Source: Stenopsyche tienmushanensis
Taxonomy: Eukaryota > Arthropoda > Insecta > Trichoptera > Stenopsychidae
Length of the DNA stretch: 64,000 nt
Assembly: GCA_008973525.1 (NCBI GenBank)
Contig: WACJ01000259.1
Location: 372,001-436,000 of the forward strand
Direction: 5' to 3'
Part shown: positions 36,671 to 48,900 of the stretch, one piece after another
Layout of the letters: each line of letters opens with the position of its first letter
How positions within the stretch are numbered: position 1 is the stretch's first letter
Program-made: the position numbers and the translations under genes
Notes under the pieces: model-generated
What the model saw: only the letters and a program-made list of their open reading frames with translations
Told to the model about the DNA's origin: nothing
Databases searched by the model: none

Positions 36671-37248
36671 TTATTGATGAAAATAAATAAAGCAATTTCC
36701 ACTACATAGAGCAGGATTTTTATTGCAGGTTTGGCATCTCCATGTAGTGTTGGCACGTTTATTATTTTTCAAACACCACCTGCAGCTCAAATAAGTTTAT
36801 AAAATTTGATGCCATATTTAGCTTTCTTCCCTTTCATGTATTGCCATAACCACAGTCGCCCTCGACGAAGAAGAAGATATTCATCTAAAGAAATTTCTTC
36901 CGATGGAGAATATATATTTTGAAAATTCGAAACAACGATGTCAATAAGTGGGCTTATTTTTGACATCCTGTCATTATTATTTAATGTACAATTCAAACAT
37001 CTCAATATTTTTTCGAATCTTCTACCCGAAATTATATAAGAAAATATTGGATGATAATACAACGGAGCTCGTGAAAACATTTTTCTTAATGTTGGAAAAC
37101 CTATTTGCCCACCGAGCAGACACAGCTCCAAAAAATTATCCAATTCCATATCATTTATTTCATTGAATTTGGTCACCGTGTAGTGTCTTGTTTTTGGTAA
37201 TTTGTTTTTCAACAACTTTTTTCCATAAGCATTCGTAAATTTTATCAA
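36671..37248 (-). pseudogene. piggyBac-like transposase, internally deleted
   Basis: The frame from 37248 to 36787 carries the piggyBac N-terminal domain and start of the core: MELDNFLELCLLGGQIGFPT, then DRMSKISPLIDIVVSNFQNI, then EEISLDEYLLLRRGRLWLWQ and KYGIKFYKL. That covers the first catalytic-Asp region (SLDE). It breaks there with a one-base frame change, and the next codons give the C-terminal Cys-rich domain SCRWCLKNNKRANTTWRCQT, CNKNPALCSGNCF, ending at 36671. Most of the RNase H-like core is therefore missing. Upstream frames near 37265-37320 may be more 5' coding sequence in another phase. No TTAA ends were assigned. Confidence 0.82.
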
Positions 37249-37954
37249 CAGTTTTTTAACTTACTCTTTTTTAATTCCTGAAGATGCAGAATCAAAACCA
37301 AAATCTGATATTGTTTTATGGCTCTTTGTCCAATTATCATTTCCTTGTGAAGCATGATTATCGGTCCAGGCATTATCCAAACTTCACGATCAACAAAATC
37401 ACTTTGATAGTTACTAAAAGCGGAATGCGAAATAATCCAAATACAAAACGAAAATGTTATACACAATTGAACTCGACGAAAGGCGAGTATCATATATATA
37501 TATATGCAAAATGTTTAGAAGCTCATAAATGACAAAAATGAGTATTTATAGATAACTAAATTGCTCTGCTTACTTGAGTCATTGTAACGGCGATCTTCGG
37601 CGAAACTAGAAAAGAAAGTCTAAACAAAGAGACCAGCTGCTAAATTTACGATGCTTTTAAGATTTCGTCAATGGATCGTAAAATACTTGATAAAAAGACT
37701 ACAACAAATAGCACCGATCCTATTGTTCATAAGAGGGATAATATACGTGCATAATACGATGGTTCCACATTTTTCAATTTAAAAATCTTCTATTAAAAAT
37801 AACTATTCTGTTGACAAAATACATTATTTTATGTGATTTTATTTTATTTTGGCGAAATTGTCGAATACGCGATAGTGAGCGATGTTTATAATATGTATTA
37901 TAGTTTGTGCATCGCAAAAATCGAATGATTCACCAAAATTAATTTATCTTATTC

Positions 37955-38122
37955 AGGAAAGTTTGAGAGTCTTTGAGCAATGTTTTGAAAATGGTTTGTT
38001 TTTTTGTTTTGTTTTTTTGTGTCCCCGAAGGCGGTATACAATAGACTAATCCGGCACGAGAGTTTTAGCCGAGCAAGTTTTGTCACCAGATGCAGTTAGA
38101 ACGATCGTAAGACTTACGATCG
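37955..38122 (+). repeat. repeat family H, fragment related to the hAT 5' region
   Basis: Shares AGTTTGAGAGT.TTTGAGC, GTGTCC.CGAAG.CGGTAT and a ..TCCGGC.. block with 26605-26765 inside the hAT element. It ends in a 21-bp palindrome, CGATCGTAAG-A-CTTACGATCG (38102-38122). Confidence 0.55.
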
Positions 38123-38869
38123 ACACGCCGCAAAGCGTTAAAGCGACCGAAGAAGTCATCTTGTTTGTGCAATAACACGCGCCGAAAAACTTATTTGTGG
38201 CACCGAGGGTGTAATACCCTCATCTCATTTAACTGCTTACGTACAATGATGAACAAAAATATTCACCACATGGTGAACAAACATCGAGGAAACGATACTT
38301 TCGCGTTTATCTTCATAATAACGGATATAACGAGCAAAAAATATCATCGATCTTCATTTTATTTATATATATCAAAAAACAGAAGTAAAAATGATAAATT
38401 CATCGATCTTAATAAATGTACTCTTATTCGCCCTTTTTAGTATAAATACATTGCCGTAAACTGTAGACTTAAAATGGCTGCAGATAGACTTTGAACAGTG
38501 TATTTTCGTGTTGCATTCATTGACATGCTTAAAACTAAAAATGCAATCTCAACCTTCGGAGATAAGATCGGAAATATCGGCGAATCAGTAAGCGGACTAA
38601 GCGACGCATTGATATCTAAAAAGTCATTGCTAAATTCCTCAACTGTTTCTATACTTTTAAAATTCGATCTAACTGATGTTTGATGCTCGTTATAAACGAA
38701 TTTTTATTCAAGATCACCTAATATATTTGATATGCATTGATATGAGAAATTATGCTGTGAAAATGGTAGACAAAAACAGGCTCGTATTTTGGTAATTTTG
38801 CAATGTTATTAACCATTTACGAAAGACTACTCAGTTTTTGAGGGACCTTTCATTCTATATTAATGGTCC
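38123..38869. other. intergenic DNA, nothing recognised
   Basis: An open frame at 38498-38683 has no recognisable feature. Confidence 0.35.
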
Positions 38870-39370
38870 AGCGGCTGGAAAACTAAAGGAACAGAACAAA
38901 TACGAGAGGAACAACAAGCAGACGGAAGAGCGACAGAGGAAGAATTCCTTGGCAACGATAACATTATCTTCCATTGCCTTCTGTATCGCTTTGTATTCGC
39001 CGAACTGGGAATCCGAGATGCATTTTTGCATCACATAGGACTTCACCCTAGCTCGGCAGCGCCCATGCGAGGAAAGTGAAGACTGGACTCTTCGTACTCC
39101 AGAAAGCCCATTCCAGTAAAATCAACATGGTCGCCTAGAGTAGTTTTTTTTTTACTGTCTCCTAAGAAAAACTACTCAGTCTTTACAAATTTCTTACATT
39201 CCCTTTTGAGACAGTCGCGAAAGCGTCCTTCAACACGTTTATCCAGGTGGCTAAACGTGTCTTGCTACCTTCAATATCGAGCGAAAGAGGAGGTGAATAT
39301 ATGATACAGACGAATTGGATGTAAACCCTTCCTGTGAATGGATATTGATCAGTCGAATGAGCAAAATTGA
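38870..39370 (+). repeat. repeat family A copy 3
   Basis: The 5' part (CAAGCAGACGGAAGAGCGAC, TTGGCAACGATAACATTATC, GACTTCACCCTAGCTCGGCA) matches 63310-63600. The 3' part (CTCCAGAAAGCCCATTCCAG, CTACTCAGTCTTTACAAAT, TTCAATATCGAGCGAA) matches 9860-10120. It lies just upstream of a LINE coding fragment. Confidence 0.65.
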
Positions 39371-39451
39371 TGAACCCCAAAAAAATAACCATCACCGAGG
39401 AAGCGTTCAAAAAATCATAAATGATTAGAAATGGAGATGAACATATTTTGA

Positions 39452-39797
39452 GTTCTGGATTTACAGAAGAATGCTCAAAGTTTCGTGGATGGATAGAGTT
39501 CAGAACGACGTGATATTGCAGCGTATGAATAAATCTCTTGAAGTATTAGAAAATTTGAAAATCAAAAAACTAGAGTACTTTGGTCATGTGATGAGAGGAG
39601 ACAGATACGAGCTTCTGCAGCTTGTTATCCAGGGGAAAATTGTAGGAAGAAGGGGACCCGGAAGACGACGCACCTCGTGGCTGAAAAACCTAAGACAGTG
39701 GTTCGGGAGGAGCACAATGTCTCTTTTCAGAGCTGCTGTCTCCAAGGTGGAGATAGCCCTGATGATAGCCAACCTTCGAAGAGGAGATGGCACTTGA
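39452..39797 (+). pseudogene. non-LTR retrotransposon reverse transcriptase, C-terminal fragment
   Basis: The frame RMLKVSWMDRVQNDVILQRM..IKKLEYFGHVMRGDRYELLQ..GKIVGRRGPGRRRTSWLKNL..MIANLRRGDGT is the highly recognisable C-terminal end of insect endonuclease/reverse transcriptase LINEs, downstream of the polymerase palm. The palm and endonuclease are absent, as expected for a 5'-truncated copy. It is open to a natural stop, so this insertion may be fairly young. Confidence 0.85.
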
Positions 39798-42700
39798 AGA
39801 AGAAGAACGTGGGTCGAAGGTCCCCGGGGCTCGTCTCGGGCTGCGCCCCGCCCCACGTAAACGCTTTTGGTTGGACGACCTCAAATCCGTTTACTATTGT
39901 ATTGTAGGCTGGACGAAGATCGTCAAATGAAGATATGAAGATGATAGTCTTCAGAGATATATATTCTCAATTTTTCGACCTAACTGCGAGACTATGATGG
40001 CGAGAGGCCTTTTCCTCGAGTACGATTGAATTTCTTTAGCCACTGATATACACAGTTAGTCTCGATCCCTCATTGTTTTAAGTAAAGATTTGCATATGAA
40101 AAAGCTATCTGGTTGATCTGGACGATTGCTCACACCCAAATAAATAAACCTGAGATTAGAATCGCCAGATGAACCATCGGAGACAAAATTGATTTACAAG
40201 AATGAAAACGATTAACAGATCATGCGGATTTACTGGAGCAGCTGAATGAAGTAATCGCATTTGGCCAAGAAAAAATGCTGTTTCGTCGAGACAGTGCAAC
40301 ACAAGCTCACGTTTCAACTATTGCAATAGACAAAATTCGTTAACCACAATTATAATTGTTACCACATCCATATCATTCATCTAATGCGACTTTCGTCTGT
40401 TTCCAGGATGGTCGTGTTTTTCATCGAACGTGTAAGGGTTATATTATCTATACACGACTGCATAATTTGAGATTCGCTTTCTCAACATGACGATTCAGTA
40501 CAAGACAATCGGCAATTGATCATTCGCCGACCCGAGCGCTAAACGATGAAGACGTCGTCGGTCAGAGATCCTGACTAATTGAGATATTGCAATCGATAAG
40601 AATAAATTTGTGAGTGTCGTCCGCCACGACCTCGACCCATTTCCAATGCTAATCTGTTAATTGGAGTCGCCGACCTCTAAGCTAACAGAATGAATATACT
40701 GACCTCACAAGTTCACAGGGTACAGATTGGGAAACTGTGCTGTAATAAATCAATTGATAGGGCAATCGTCCGGTCACGTACTACGGCATCATCGCTCCGC
40801 ACAACATGACCTTTCCCGACGGGCGCACATCTGCACCGTGGACACTCCCGAAATGGAACGCTGAAAAAGACAAGAAAAAACACCATATTATTGTCTGTGG
40901 AAGACGCGTTTCGAGACCGAGGAACATGCCTTTATGAATGATCGACAGATCGGCTACGTATAACCCAAAATTCGAGATACGGCAAGTAAAAGGTGCAAAT
41001 TACATCGACGACCTCCGTACAAGAAACGGTTACCGAATCGAAGACATCGTAGATATTTTCGCAAAGCATCAACAGTACCGAGGAATATGGAGATGGGAGA
41101 ATATGATCAGGTGGTAATTTTAAGTCGATATCCTTGGACATCTTTATTTTATGCGGATAGGAAGATTTCAGCTGCGAGACGACTGGGGAGTCGACGGGAA
41201 GAACGCGTCTTCCCGCGTCTCCTGCGTATTCCGACCTCCACGCCCGAAAAAGAACTGCGAGATCTCTCCTATATGTTTTCCTTCCATATTTCTCATTTAT
41301 AGTCCATATTTCATCAGTTCGTCGTGTTGATGAGTCGATTCACTCGGAAGAATATCGAAGGAAGAATTGAATGGACTTGCACTCAAAACGGATATGATAT
41401 AACGACGGAGAAATTTGTCCAAGTCGAATGTGCGAGAAATGCATATACGATAATACTCGAGGTGTATTTTTGTCACGCCGGCGTCGTTATGTCCTATGAG
41501 AGTTCGCGTCACGCCGACGTGACGCTATTATCGTCGATGCTAATTTCCATTGTTGGCGAAAAAACTGGACTTGCAAAAAGGTGGATTTCGTTCGAGGCGG
41601 AAAGGACTCGACAGACGTCCTTATATTTAACAATGACACGATTCGCTCGACGCAATCGTTCCATTGCCCGATTATGTTTATTGTTTGAGGAAAATCGCCG
41701 ATGTTTTGTCTAATCCAATATCGACAGTTAATTGGCAAAATATTTAATTCTAGCGGAGATAAATTTACTACGAGTGCATCGTCGCATCCGAGGCGCCGAG
41801 ATGATGAATCGTCAGATAGTAGATAAGAATGAATAGTGAGTTTCTATTGAGGATTGTAAACAAATAACATTTCATTCATAAAGAATTGATAAGCTCAGGT
41901 CTGATGGTTGTGCGTCTCTGGTCTCTGGTCTCCGTGCGGGCGTGACCGCGCACGGCCGATGACCTCCCGACCACCACACATCACCACATCGCCACACCAT
42001 CATACCCACAACACCACCACACCACCAAACTGAGTGCACAACCCTGCAACTGCAAGGAAGTGCACCGAAGGGATAGGCCTCGATCCGAGGAAGGTGGAAG
42101 ACACCTCCGGCATCGTCACATCCTCGCTCCGCGCCATCCGAAGGTCGCATTCGTCATTCGCTGCAGTACGAAACTCGAAACAGATACCGTTATCCATCGG
42201 GCGAGGATTGGATAAAAAATCTTCACAAGCGACTCTTGGCTGCTTATCCGAAGCACACAATACAATACGACAGACCTTATCTACTCAAATTTCTTCCGCG
42301 CGTATAATTACAAAAACGCAAGAAATATGATCGACAGTGCAAACGCTGGTGACATGAAGGCGCTTGTTACAATTTCATACAAGAGTTCTCCATAACAAAT
42401 AAACGAATATAGGCTTGATGCGTATAATATTTGCTATAATGAGTCTCTTCATCTGTTTGTAGTTTTCTAATCCATGGGGACGCCCAGACAGTCAAAATGC
42501 ATTCTATGACCATCATCCTTCGATATCAATTTTACCAATTTGACAATTCAAAACGACGATGATTGAAGAAAGATGATTGAGTATTTATTTAGAAAGGTTC
42601 CGGAACGAAGTTCTTGCAACCGTACACGGTTGCAATCTACTGATCCTTTATTTTCAACGCCATGACATGAAACATTGAATTGAAAAAGATTATCTGGGAA

Positions 42701-43469
42701 AGAGATGTCGCTTATTCATCGATGACTGATATACGATTCCTGCACTATTTATTTGTTTATGGTATGGTATAATACGCTTATGGTACAATAAGAAGCAATC
42801 TGGAAGTCATGGACATACACAGCGAAGCGTCGATCGATTCTAGATTTAAGCTCGATCCGCCGAAAGAGCTCGTCTATGCTGGGGCGGTCGGATAGACAAA
42901 GACGCCGAACGTCTAGACCTGGGAAGGAGGAGTCTCAGGATGTTGTATATAAATCAAGTGATGCACGCATGTTATTTGGAAGATAGAAAAAACATTAATC
43001 CTGTACCCTTGAAAGCTAATACCGCCATTCAACGAAGAAAAAGACTGTCATCAACAGAAGCATTTAAATAGTTCGCCTTGACCGACACAAAAGACAAGAA
43101 ATTCTATGGGGTGCGCAAAAAAACAGGAAGCCGAACTCCACCGGTTATAATAGAACTAAAAAATGATCATCAAATGCTGCATGCGAATAAACGGATTAAG
43201 ACAGATTTGTCTTTCGATGAAATATAGAGCAGATTTGCAAATTATATCTATTTTTGAGAAGACGATGATAGTACGATCGCCCATTTGCGAGCGAATTTCA
43301 GTGATTCAAAAAGAGAATTTTAACACGTTGAGTTCAGAGACAGACAGAGACAGAGATTATCTTGCACATTGAGTTTGGAGAGAAACAGAAGCAGAGAGAA
43401 TATCTTGAGTACATCATATGGTTGTACAGATCGTTAACCCAAATCTATCTACTAATAGTGGTTTGTATT
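39798..43469. other. intergenic DNA, no gene supported
   Basis: A CpG-richer stretch with a C/A-rich run (CCACCACACATCACC..) lies at 41940-42030, followed by a 98-codon plus-strand frame from 42034. No splice or domain support. Confidence 0.35.
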
Positions 43470-43585
43470 GTTTATGTTTACTTGAAGAAATGATCGAATA
43501 TTGTGTGCTATCGACAGTGTTTATGTATTTATATACAAGCTTCATACACGCTGCGTGGTCCTGACAGATAAGTTAGCTCACTCGG
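43470..43585 (+). repeat. repeat family D copy 4
   Basis: Carries CGAATATTGTGTGCTATCGA, CAGTGTTTATGTATTTATAT, ACAAGCTTCATACACGCTGC and GGTCCTGACAGATAAG. Confidence 0.65.
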
Positions 43586-45370
43586 CAACTACTCAGAATT
43601 TACAAGAATCCAACGTTCTAGCAATTCATCCGCGTGTTAAAAATTGAGCATACGAATGGACTTTTTCACTTTTTCTTAAAAGTCATGGCTGCGACGTCTT
43701 TCTTGGATTCCGTCGAGCCCCGACGTGCAGAATGTATTATTCATCGCATTTCTACATCAACTTCCTTCTTCGTCCTTCATCACACCTCCGATTTGGGATT
43801 CTAAGCGAGTCTGCTTTTCCGCGAGACGACTCATTTACAAGACGCTGCATTTACAAGAACTTTTCAAAACATTTATGAGGGAAACAATGCTGTGCATGAA
43901 ATCAGGTGCGAGACTTCCTGTTACATAAAGTCATCGCGTTTAACGGGACGTCACTAAAGTCCTCGATTCAAATTTATAAAAGATCTGAGCGTGGCATGCG
44001 AAGTGTTAAAGCTGTACATGGATTGAATTGTAATCTTCAAATGTAGACTTTCATTGACAACCGTGTGTGTTGGAGCTGAATGAAATGCTTGCGCAATGGA
44101 TCTGTCGTAACGACGCTAAAATAAATATTATTCCAACAAGTATGAAAGACAACAATTTCATCTATCCACGGACGACCCAAATATGACAGCATATCCGACT
44201 TACATCGCGATGAGATCGCAATCTAATCTCATTTGACAACAGTCTGTCCATTGCGTTGTCTAAAAATATATCATTTTGACCTGCTTAGATAGAAGCCTTC
44301 TATAGACTCCAGAATGGGCAGATTATCTGAAATCATAGCGATAATCTGCAAAAAAAAACATGCATTCAAGAAAATATCCTAATCAAATCGTCGCCGGACA
44401 ATTGATAATTAGGCAAAGTTCGCCGTTTGAAATATGAATACCGTTATTCGTCGACGATGACGACGTTTTAGCGTCGTCTGTCGGCCTTCCCATTCTTCGA
44501 CCGTTGCCTCGGAACGCAAACAATACCTGTTGAATCGGCGAAAATAAATAAACGCAGACACGTAGGCGTTGTCGAATCTTCAGGAAATCGAAGAAATGAA
44601 GGGCAAACTGATAAGCCGAAACGATACGATCCACAATCTAGCGCAAATATTAGCAACGCCGATAATCGAACCGTTGCAACTGTTGTAAAAATGCGGTCTG
44701 CGGACGGACGACCTTTCACGAAGAACCTTTGCAGGATGAGTTGTCCCCGAGCTTACGGAAATAGACAAAGCTGCCTTTGGACGAGGGCCAAATATCGACG
44801 ACGAAAATAGACGCCTCGGTTGATACTTCTTTTTTCCTGAAGCAAAAACCGGCGAGAAATCCGATACGACGATCTTCCGCGCGCTGCGCTGCAATCCAAT
44901 ATAACACGGAACGAGTCATTCTGCATCCATCTGGATGAAAACGATCTTCTCGCTGGAAGATGCAAGCACTGAGCCTCTATGAAGTGAACGATTTCGTCCT
45001 GACGATGACCCGAACAAATCCTCGCTTTCTCATGGCCACTCGCTGCTCTAAATTGAAGCACTTTCTTCAATGAAACAACATTCGACGACAACGCGCTTCA
45101 AAGTCGGATTTTATTATGTCTGCCCTTTCTAATCATTTTCAGCAAGCAAGCAACTCTAGCAGCAACCAGCAAGTCAGCAACTTTTGCTTGATATAAACAG
45201 AGCAAGCTTAATTTTGAAGTTATTACCTGCCAACTTATCAGAAAACTACTTACATTACTAGCTGAAAAAACTAGCCTCAACTGTATCAACTGGTCATTAA
45301 ATAATTAAGCAGAGCCGTAACGAGTATAAAGCGCCCGTGGCAAATGATACAATACTTTTATATAAAAATT
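43586..45370. other. intergenic DNA, no gene supported
   Basis: Overlapping minus-strand frames of 60-110 codons between 44380 and 45290 are Arg/Ser-rich, lie in three frames and have no recognisable motif. I treat them as chance. Confidence 0.35.
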
Positions 45371-45371
45371 G

Positions 45372-45587
45372 GATATGAGAAAGCTGTGCGCTAGATGAGT
45401 GCCGCGTTTGCTCACAATGGAACAAAAACAGCATGATGATGATGTTTCAATCGAGTGTTTAGCGATGTTTCACAGCAATAAAACTGAGTTTTTGCACCAA
45501 ATCATAACCATGGATGAAACATGGGTCCATCACTTCACATCCGAGACAAAGGAACATGTCTGCGAGGACACTAAACTAAAAAACTAG
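45372..45587 (+). pseudogene. mariner transposase fragment (start of catalytic core)
   Basis: Reads DMRKLCAR, stop, VPRLLTMEQKQHDDDVSIEC, LAMFHSNKTEFLHQIITMDE, TWVHHFTSETKEH, containing the first catalytic Asp in TMDETW. The TGA just upstream and the truncation after the first Asp show it is dead. It continues almost where the 3.7 kb fragment stops, so both come from one related family. Confidence 0.82.
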
Positions 45588-45599
45588 CTAATAATTAAT

Positions 45600-46095
45600 A
45601 AGATGGATAAATGTATAGGTTTTATGGGTGGGGGGGAAGTCTAGAACCATCTATGTAAATTAGCCTCCGTGATGTTATTGTATCATAGAAGGCCCGGGTA
45701 AGCGTTTATTCCCAGGTCACAAGGTCTGTGTGTTCAACCGGTCCGTTTTTCGGACCGCTGACATGACGAATGAGCGTCTTGCGGTACATATTTACAGAAC
45801 GATTGCGAACTCTCATTATAAAACGAAGTTGTCCGAAGAAGACTGATCGGGTGGGTTTTTTAAGTTTTATCGACTTAAAACGAAGAAAAGAGAGATTAGA
45901 AAACTTAGTATATATTATAAAAACGAACAGTCAATCAGTGTTGATTCGTGTAAAGTAGAATGGTCAAGTAAAATAAAAGCCATGTGCAATTTTCGACTGG
46001 GTCTTTATTCTGCGTTTTGCGCCCAAGCTCAATTGCGCCCTCGGCAGGCGCCTGCTTTGCCACCCTCTTGTTACGGTCCTGCAATTAAGAACTGC
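45600..46095 (+). repeat. repeat family B copy 2
   Basis: Same block order as 3960-4285, including a perfect hairpin CGGTCCG-TTTTT-CGGACCG near 45740 and the GCGCCC-rich end. Confidence 0.6.
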
Positions 46096-46149
46096 AAGAA
46101 TTCGCAGTCTTAAAAACTGTTTCCGTGCTAAAGTTAATTGTCCTACTAG

Positions 46150-46300
46150 TGTAGTGGTTGCTTTATACTACGTATGGGCACGCACACTGTAAAGGAATGC
46201 GACGCTTTCCAACCAACTGCCGCTTGGAGTTTCATTTTTCGTGACGTTCAAGCCAATGTACTCTTCCGCGCCTATAAAACTTTCACTTCAATAATCGCGA
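46150..46300 (+). repeat. repeat family C copy (SINE-like)
   Basis: TAGTGTAGTGGTTGCTTTAT opens the copy; CCAACTGCCGCTTGGAGTTT and CATTTTTCGTGACGTTCAAG follow. It lies directly after repeat family B. Confidence 0.6.
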
Positions 46301-47470
46301 TCGCGGATAATTCTAATCACAATCCTATTTATTTCAATGCATTCGTTTTTTTCGCTGAAATGAAAATATTTATCTAGTCGACAGATATTGGGCATTTGAA
46401 GACATATCTAATGCATCCCCAACGACATTTTGACCAAAATATCAACGAAAAGACAAACAATCACTCCTCTCTACTATCAATACAGTTTCGCAAACATACA
46501 CACGATAAGATCCTGTGTGAAAAATCACACTCATCGCACGAAAAAGACGCAGAAATTCCGCTACAAGTTTAAGTTTTCATTGGGCGATCCTGCATACGAT
46601 GTGTTAATATTCACCCGTTACTATAATGGTAATATCTGGCAAATTCCATCAACTCCAGTAACCTATTTATGAAGCACGCGATGATTGCAACAATTTTGCA
46701 CGGTCTTGACATGTCAGAGTGAATACAGCGTGGGTGTCAAAAATGCTGCATTTTCAAAACGTAAACATGTTTTTGAAATGTACAAAAATCTAGCTTGAAT
46801 GCAACTGGATATTTTGCATCGATTCAATTTGTACGTGCTTGAGAATGCATTTTTAGAGGCTTCGTCCGTTTTGAGCTGGAGTCCGTCCCTGCTTGCCCTG
46901 CTTATATTTTGGCAGTCGCTTTTGGTTCGACCTTGAATATAATCTTATCAACACAGCGCACGATTCGGAATATGCATGCATTTTTCAACAGGGCCTTATC
47001 GTCAGCGCTTCCATAAATAAAAGAGATGTGGCGATAATTGGCTCGCTATCGATCAGCTCGTTCGACACGCGGAAAGCGGAACGATTCGGCGCCTGGACGA
47101 GTCGAAAGTGCATAATTGCATTCGAGTCGGGTCAGATTCCAATATGAATCATCGAGGCGCACACACACACATCACACGCGCGCATCTCGCAAAATTATGC
47201 ACCTCAAGGATGCGGTAATAGACGAGAAGGTGCAACACACTCGGAAAAGCGGAATATGCGTTCAATTTTTTTAAATTAATTTATCGCAATTCATTTGTTT
47301 GATACTTTTAAAAAGACGCGCGATGCACAATCGCCTCGCGCACGTGCATTCTTCGCGTTGACAAACAGTAATAAGTCACTCGGACGACTTGCCAAATTTT
47401 CCATCGGTACGTGTACAAATCTTGTCCGTTAGGGTCATTTTGGGATGCGCACACCGACGTGACATTTTTA
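46301..47470. other. intergenic DNA, nothing recognised
   Basis: Has a short CA repeat at 47160-47180. No gene supported. Confidence 0.4.
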
Positions 47471-48900
47471 AGGTTTGGTCCGCATCGAAACGCGATTGGT
47501 GAAATTCAAATTTGACGTTTCGACACACGAGTGGAATAAAGACGATAAAAGTCGGCCAGGTTTCGAATCGACCGCGCTGCAAAAATTTGCACGGGCGAGA
47601 AAAAGCCGAGCCGACAAGGTCGACGAGTGTGACGCTCGACGGCACCGTTATGTCCAATTTCAAATCATAATTTATACATTTCCCCCTCTTTTTCTTCAAT
47701 TTTCGTTTCGGCGCGGCAATCGAGCGGTATTTCTACGCCGTTCGACGCATAAAAACTTAAAACGGGGGGGACTCGTATCGTGCCGAATCGACGTCGGACG
47801 AGGTTTTTTGCTAAATCTGCGGAGTGAAGGTATTCGAAAAACGGTTTTCTTCCGGCTGTGCACCTGAGTCATGCGCCCGGTTCACCTCGCGAGACTATTT
47901 ACATCGGACCGAAGAATGCGGTTCTCAATGCGACCGTTCGATCTGATGCTGGAAGAGAAAGTAAATAATGCACATTCGGCGTCGGAGCCTCCGTCGGCTG
48001 GGGCGCGCGGGGGGCGCGGGGTCGCTCCGGACGTCGACCGGCGACCGACGAGTCCGGGGCGACTCCGCGCCCGCGCCCGAGGAGTCCGAGGGTCTCGGGT
48101 GCGGAGCAACCGTCTCGCCGTTGCGCAAGGTCAAATCGTCCGCTCGGAAACGCGGCTCGTCGACGGCGAGAGTCGACTCCCGAGCGTCGAACGTCGAGGA
48201 CGAAAAGGGGGAGAACAAAGAGCGGCCCCCCGCGAGAACAAAGGCAGACGGAGCGACGCGACCGAAAAAAGTAAACAACGCACCGGGCTCGGATCGGAAG
48301 CGCCGACTCCGGAGGACGTCGCCTCCGTCGCTCTCCGGCGCGGAGAGGCGCGGGCGGCGAGGGAGGGGCGGCTCTCCGAACGCGCGCCGCGGGTTCGCGG
48401 ATTCGCGGACGCGCCCGACCGGACGGGCGACTCGACTGGCGACGCCGACGCGCGCTGCTGGCCTGCCGGGGCCCCGGAGCGAACGTGCACGCGTGCCGAC
48501 GGCGCGACGCGACTGGCGGGGCGCGCGTGCGCGGGTCACGTGACTCGACGGACGACCTTCGAGTGCCGGCGGATCGTTCGCACCGACCTTGCGCCTCGCC
48601 CCGTCTCGCCCTCTCGCGCGCGCCGCGTCGGCGACCGTCTCGCTCGCGCGCCGGGAGCGTCGGCCGCTCCTCGCCGACGCTCGGCCGGCTCCGACGCCGC
48701 TCGGGACCTTCCCTTCGGGGTCGCCGTCCGTTCCGCACTCGACGGAACCCCCCGGTGCGGTGCGGAGCGGCGCGGCTCGAGCGCGTCTCCGATCGTCTGG
48801 GATTGATTGCCCCCTCGGAATGTCGACGACCCCGCGCTCTCCCGTCCCTCCTTCCCGGACGTCTACTTTCTCCCGAAATGTAACCTTTTGGACATCTGCC
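47471..48900. other. GC/CpG-rich island with overlapping open frames
   Basis: Composition changes abruptly from AT-rich to very GC-rich with dense CpG. Long frames are open on both strands at once (47871-48806 plus; 47899-48921 and 47925-48914 minus), all dominated by Arg, Ala, Gly, Ser and Pro. This is the expected result of stop codons being rare in GC-rich DNA, not evidence for a protein. A CpG-rich promoter or 5' UTR exon is the likeliest reading. Direction unknown. Confidence 0.6.

Noticed and set aside
42034..42330. 98-codon plus-strand ORF in a CpG-richer patch
   Set aside because: No recognisable feature, no clear splice sites and competing frames on the other strand.
44383..45289. 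Cluster of minus-strand ORFs of 60-112 codons
   Set aside because: They overlap in several frames, are Arg/Ser-rich and show no recognisable motif or exon signals.
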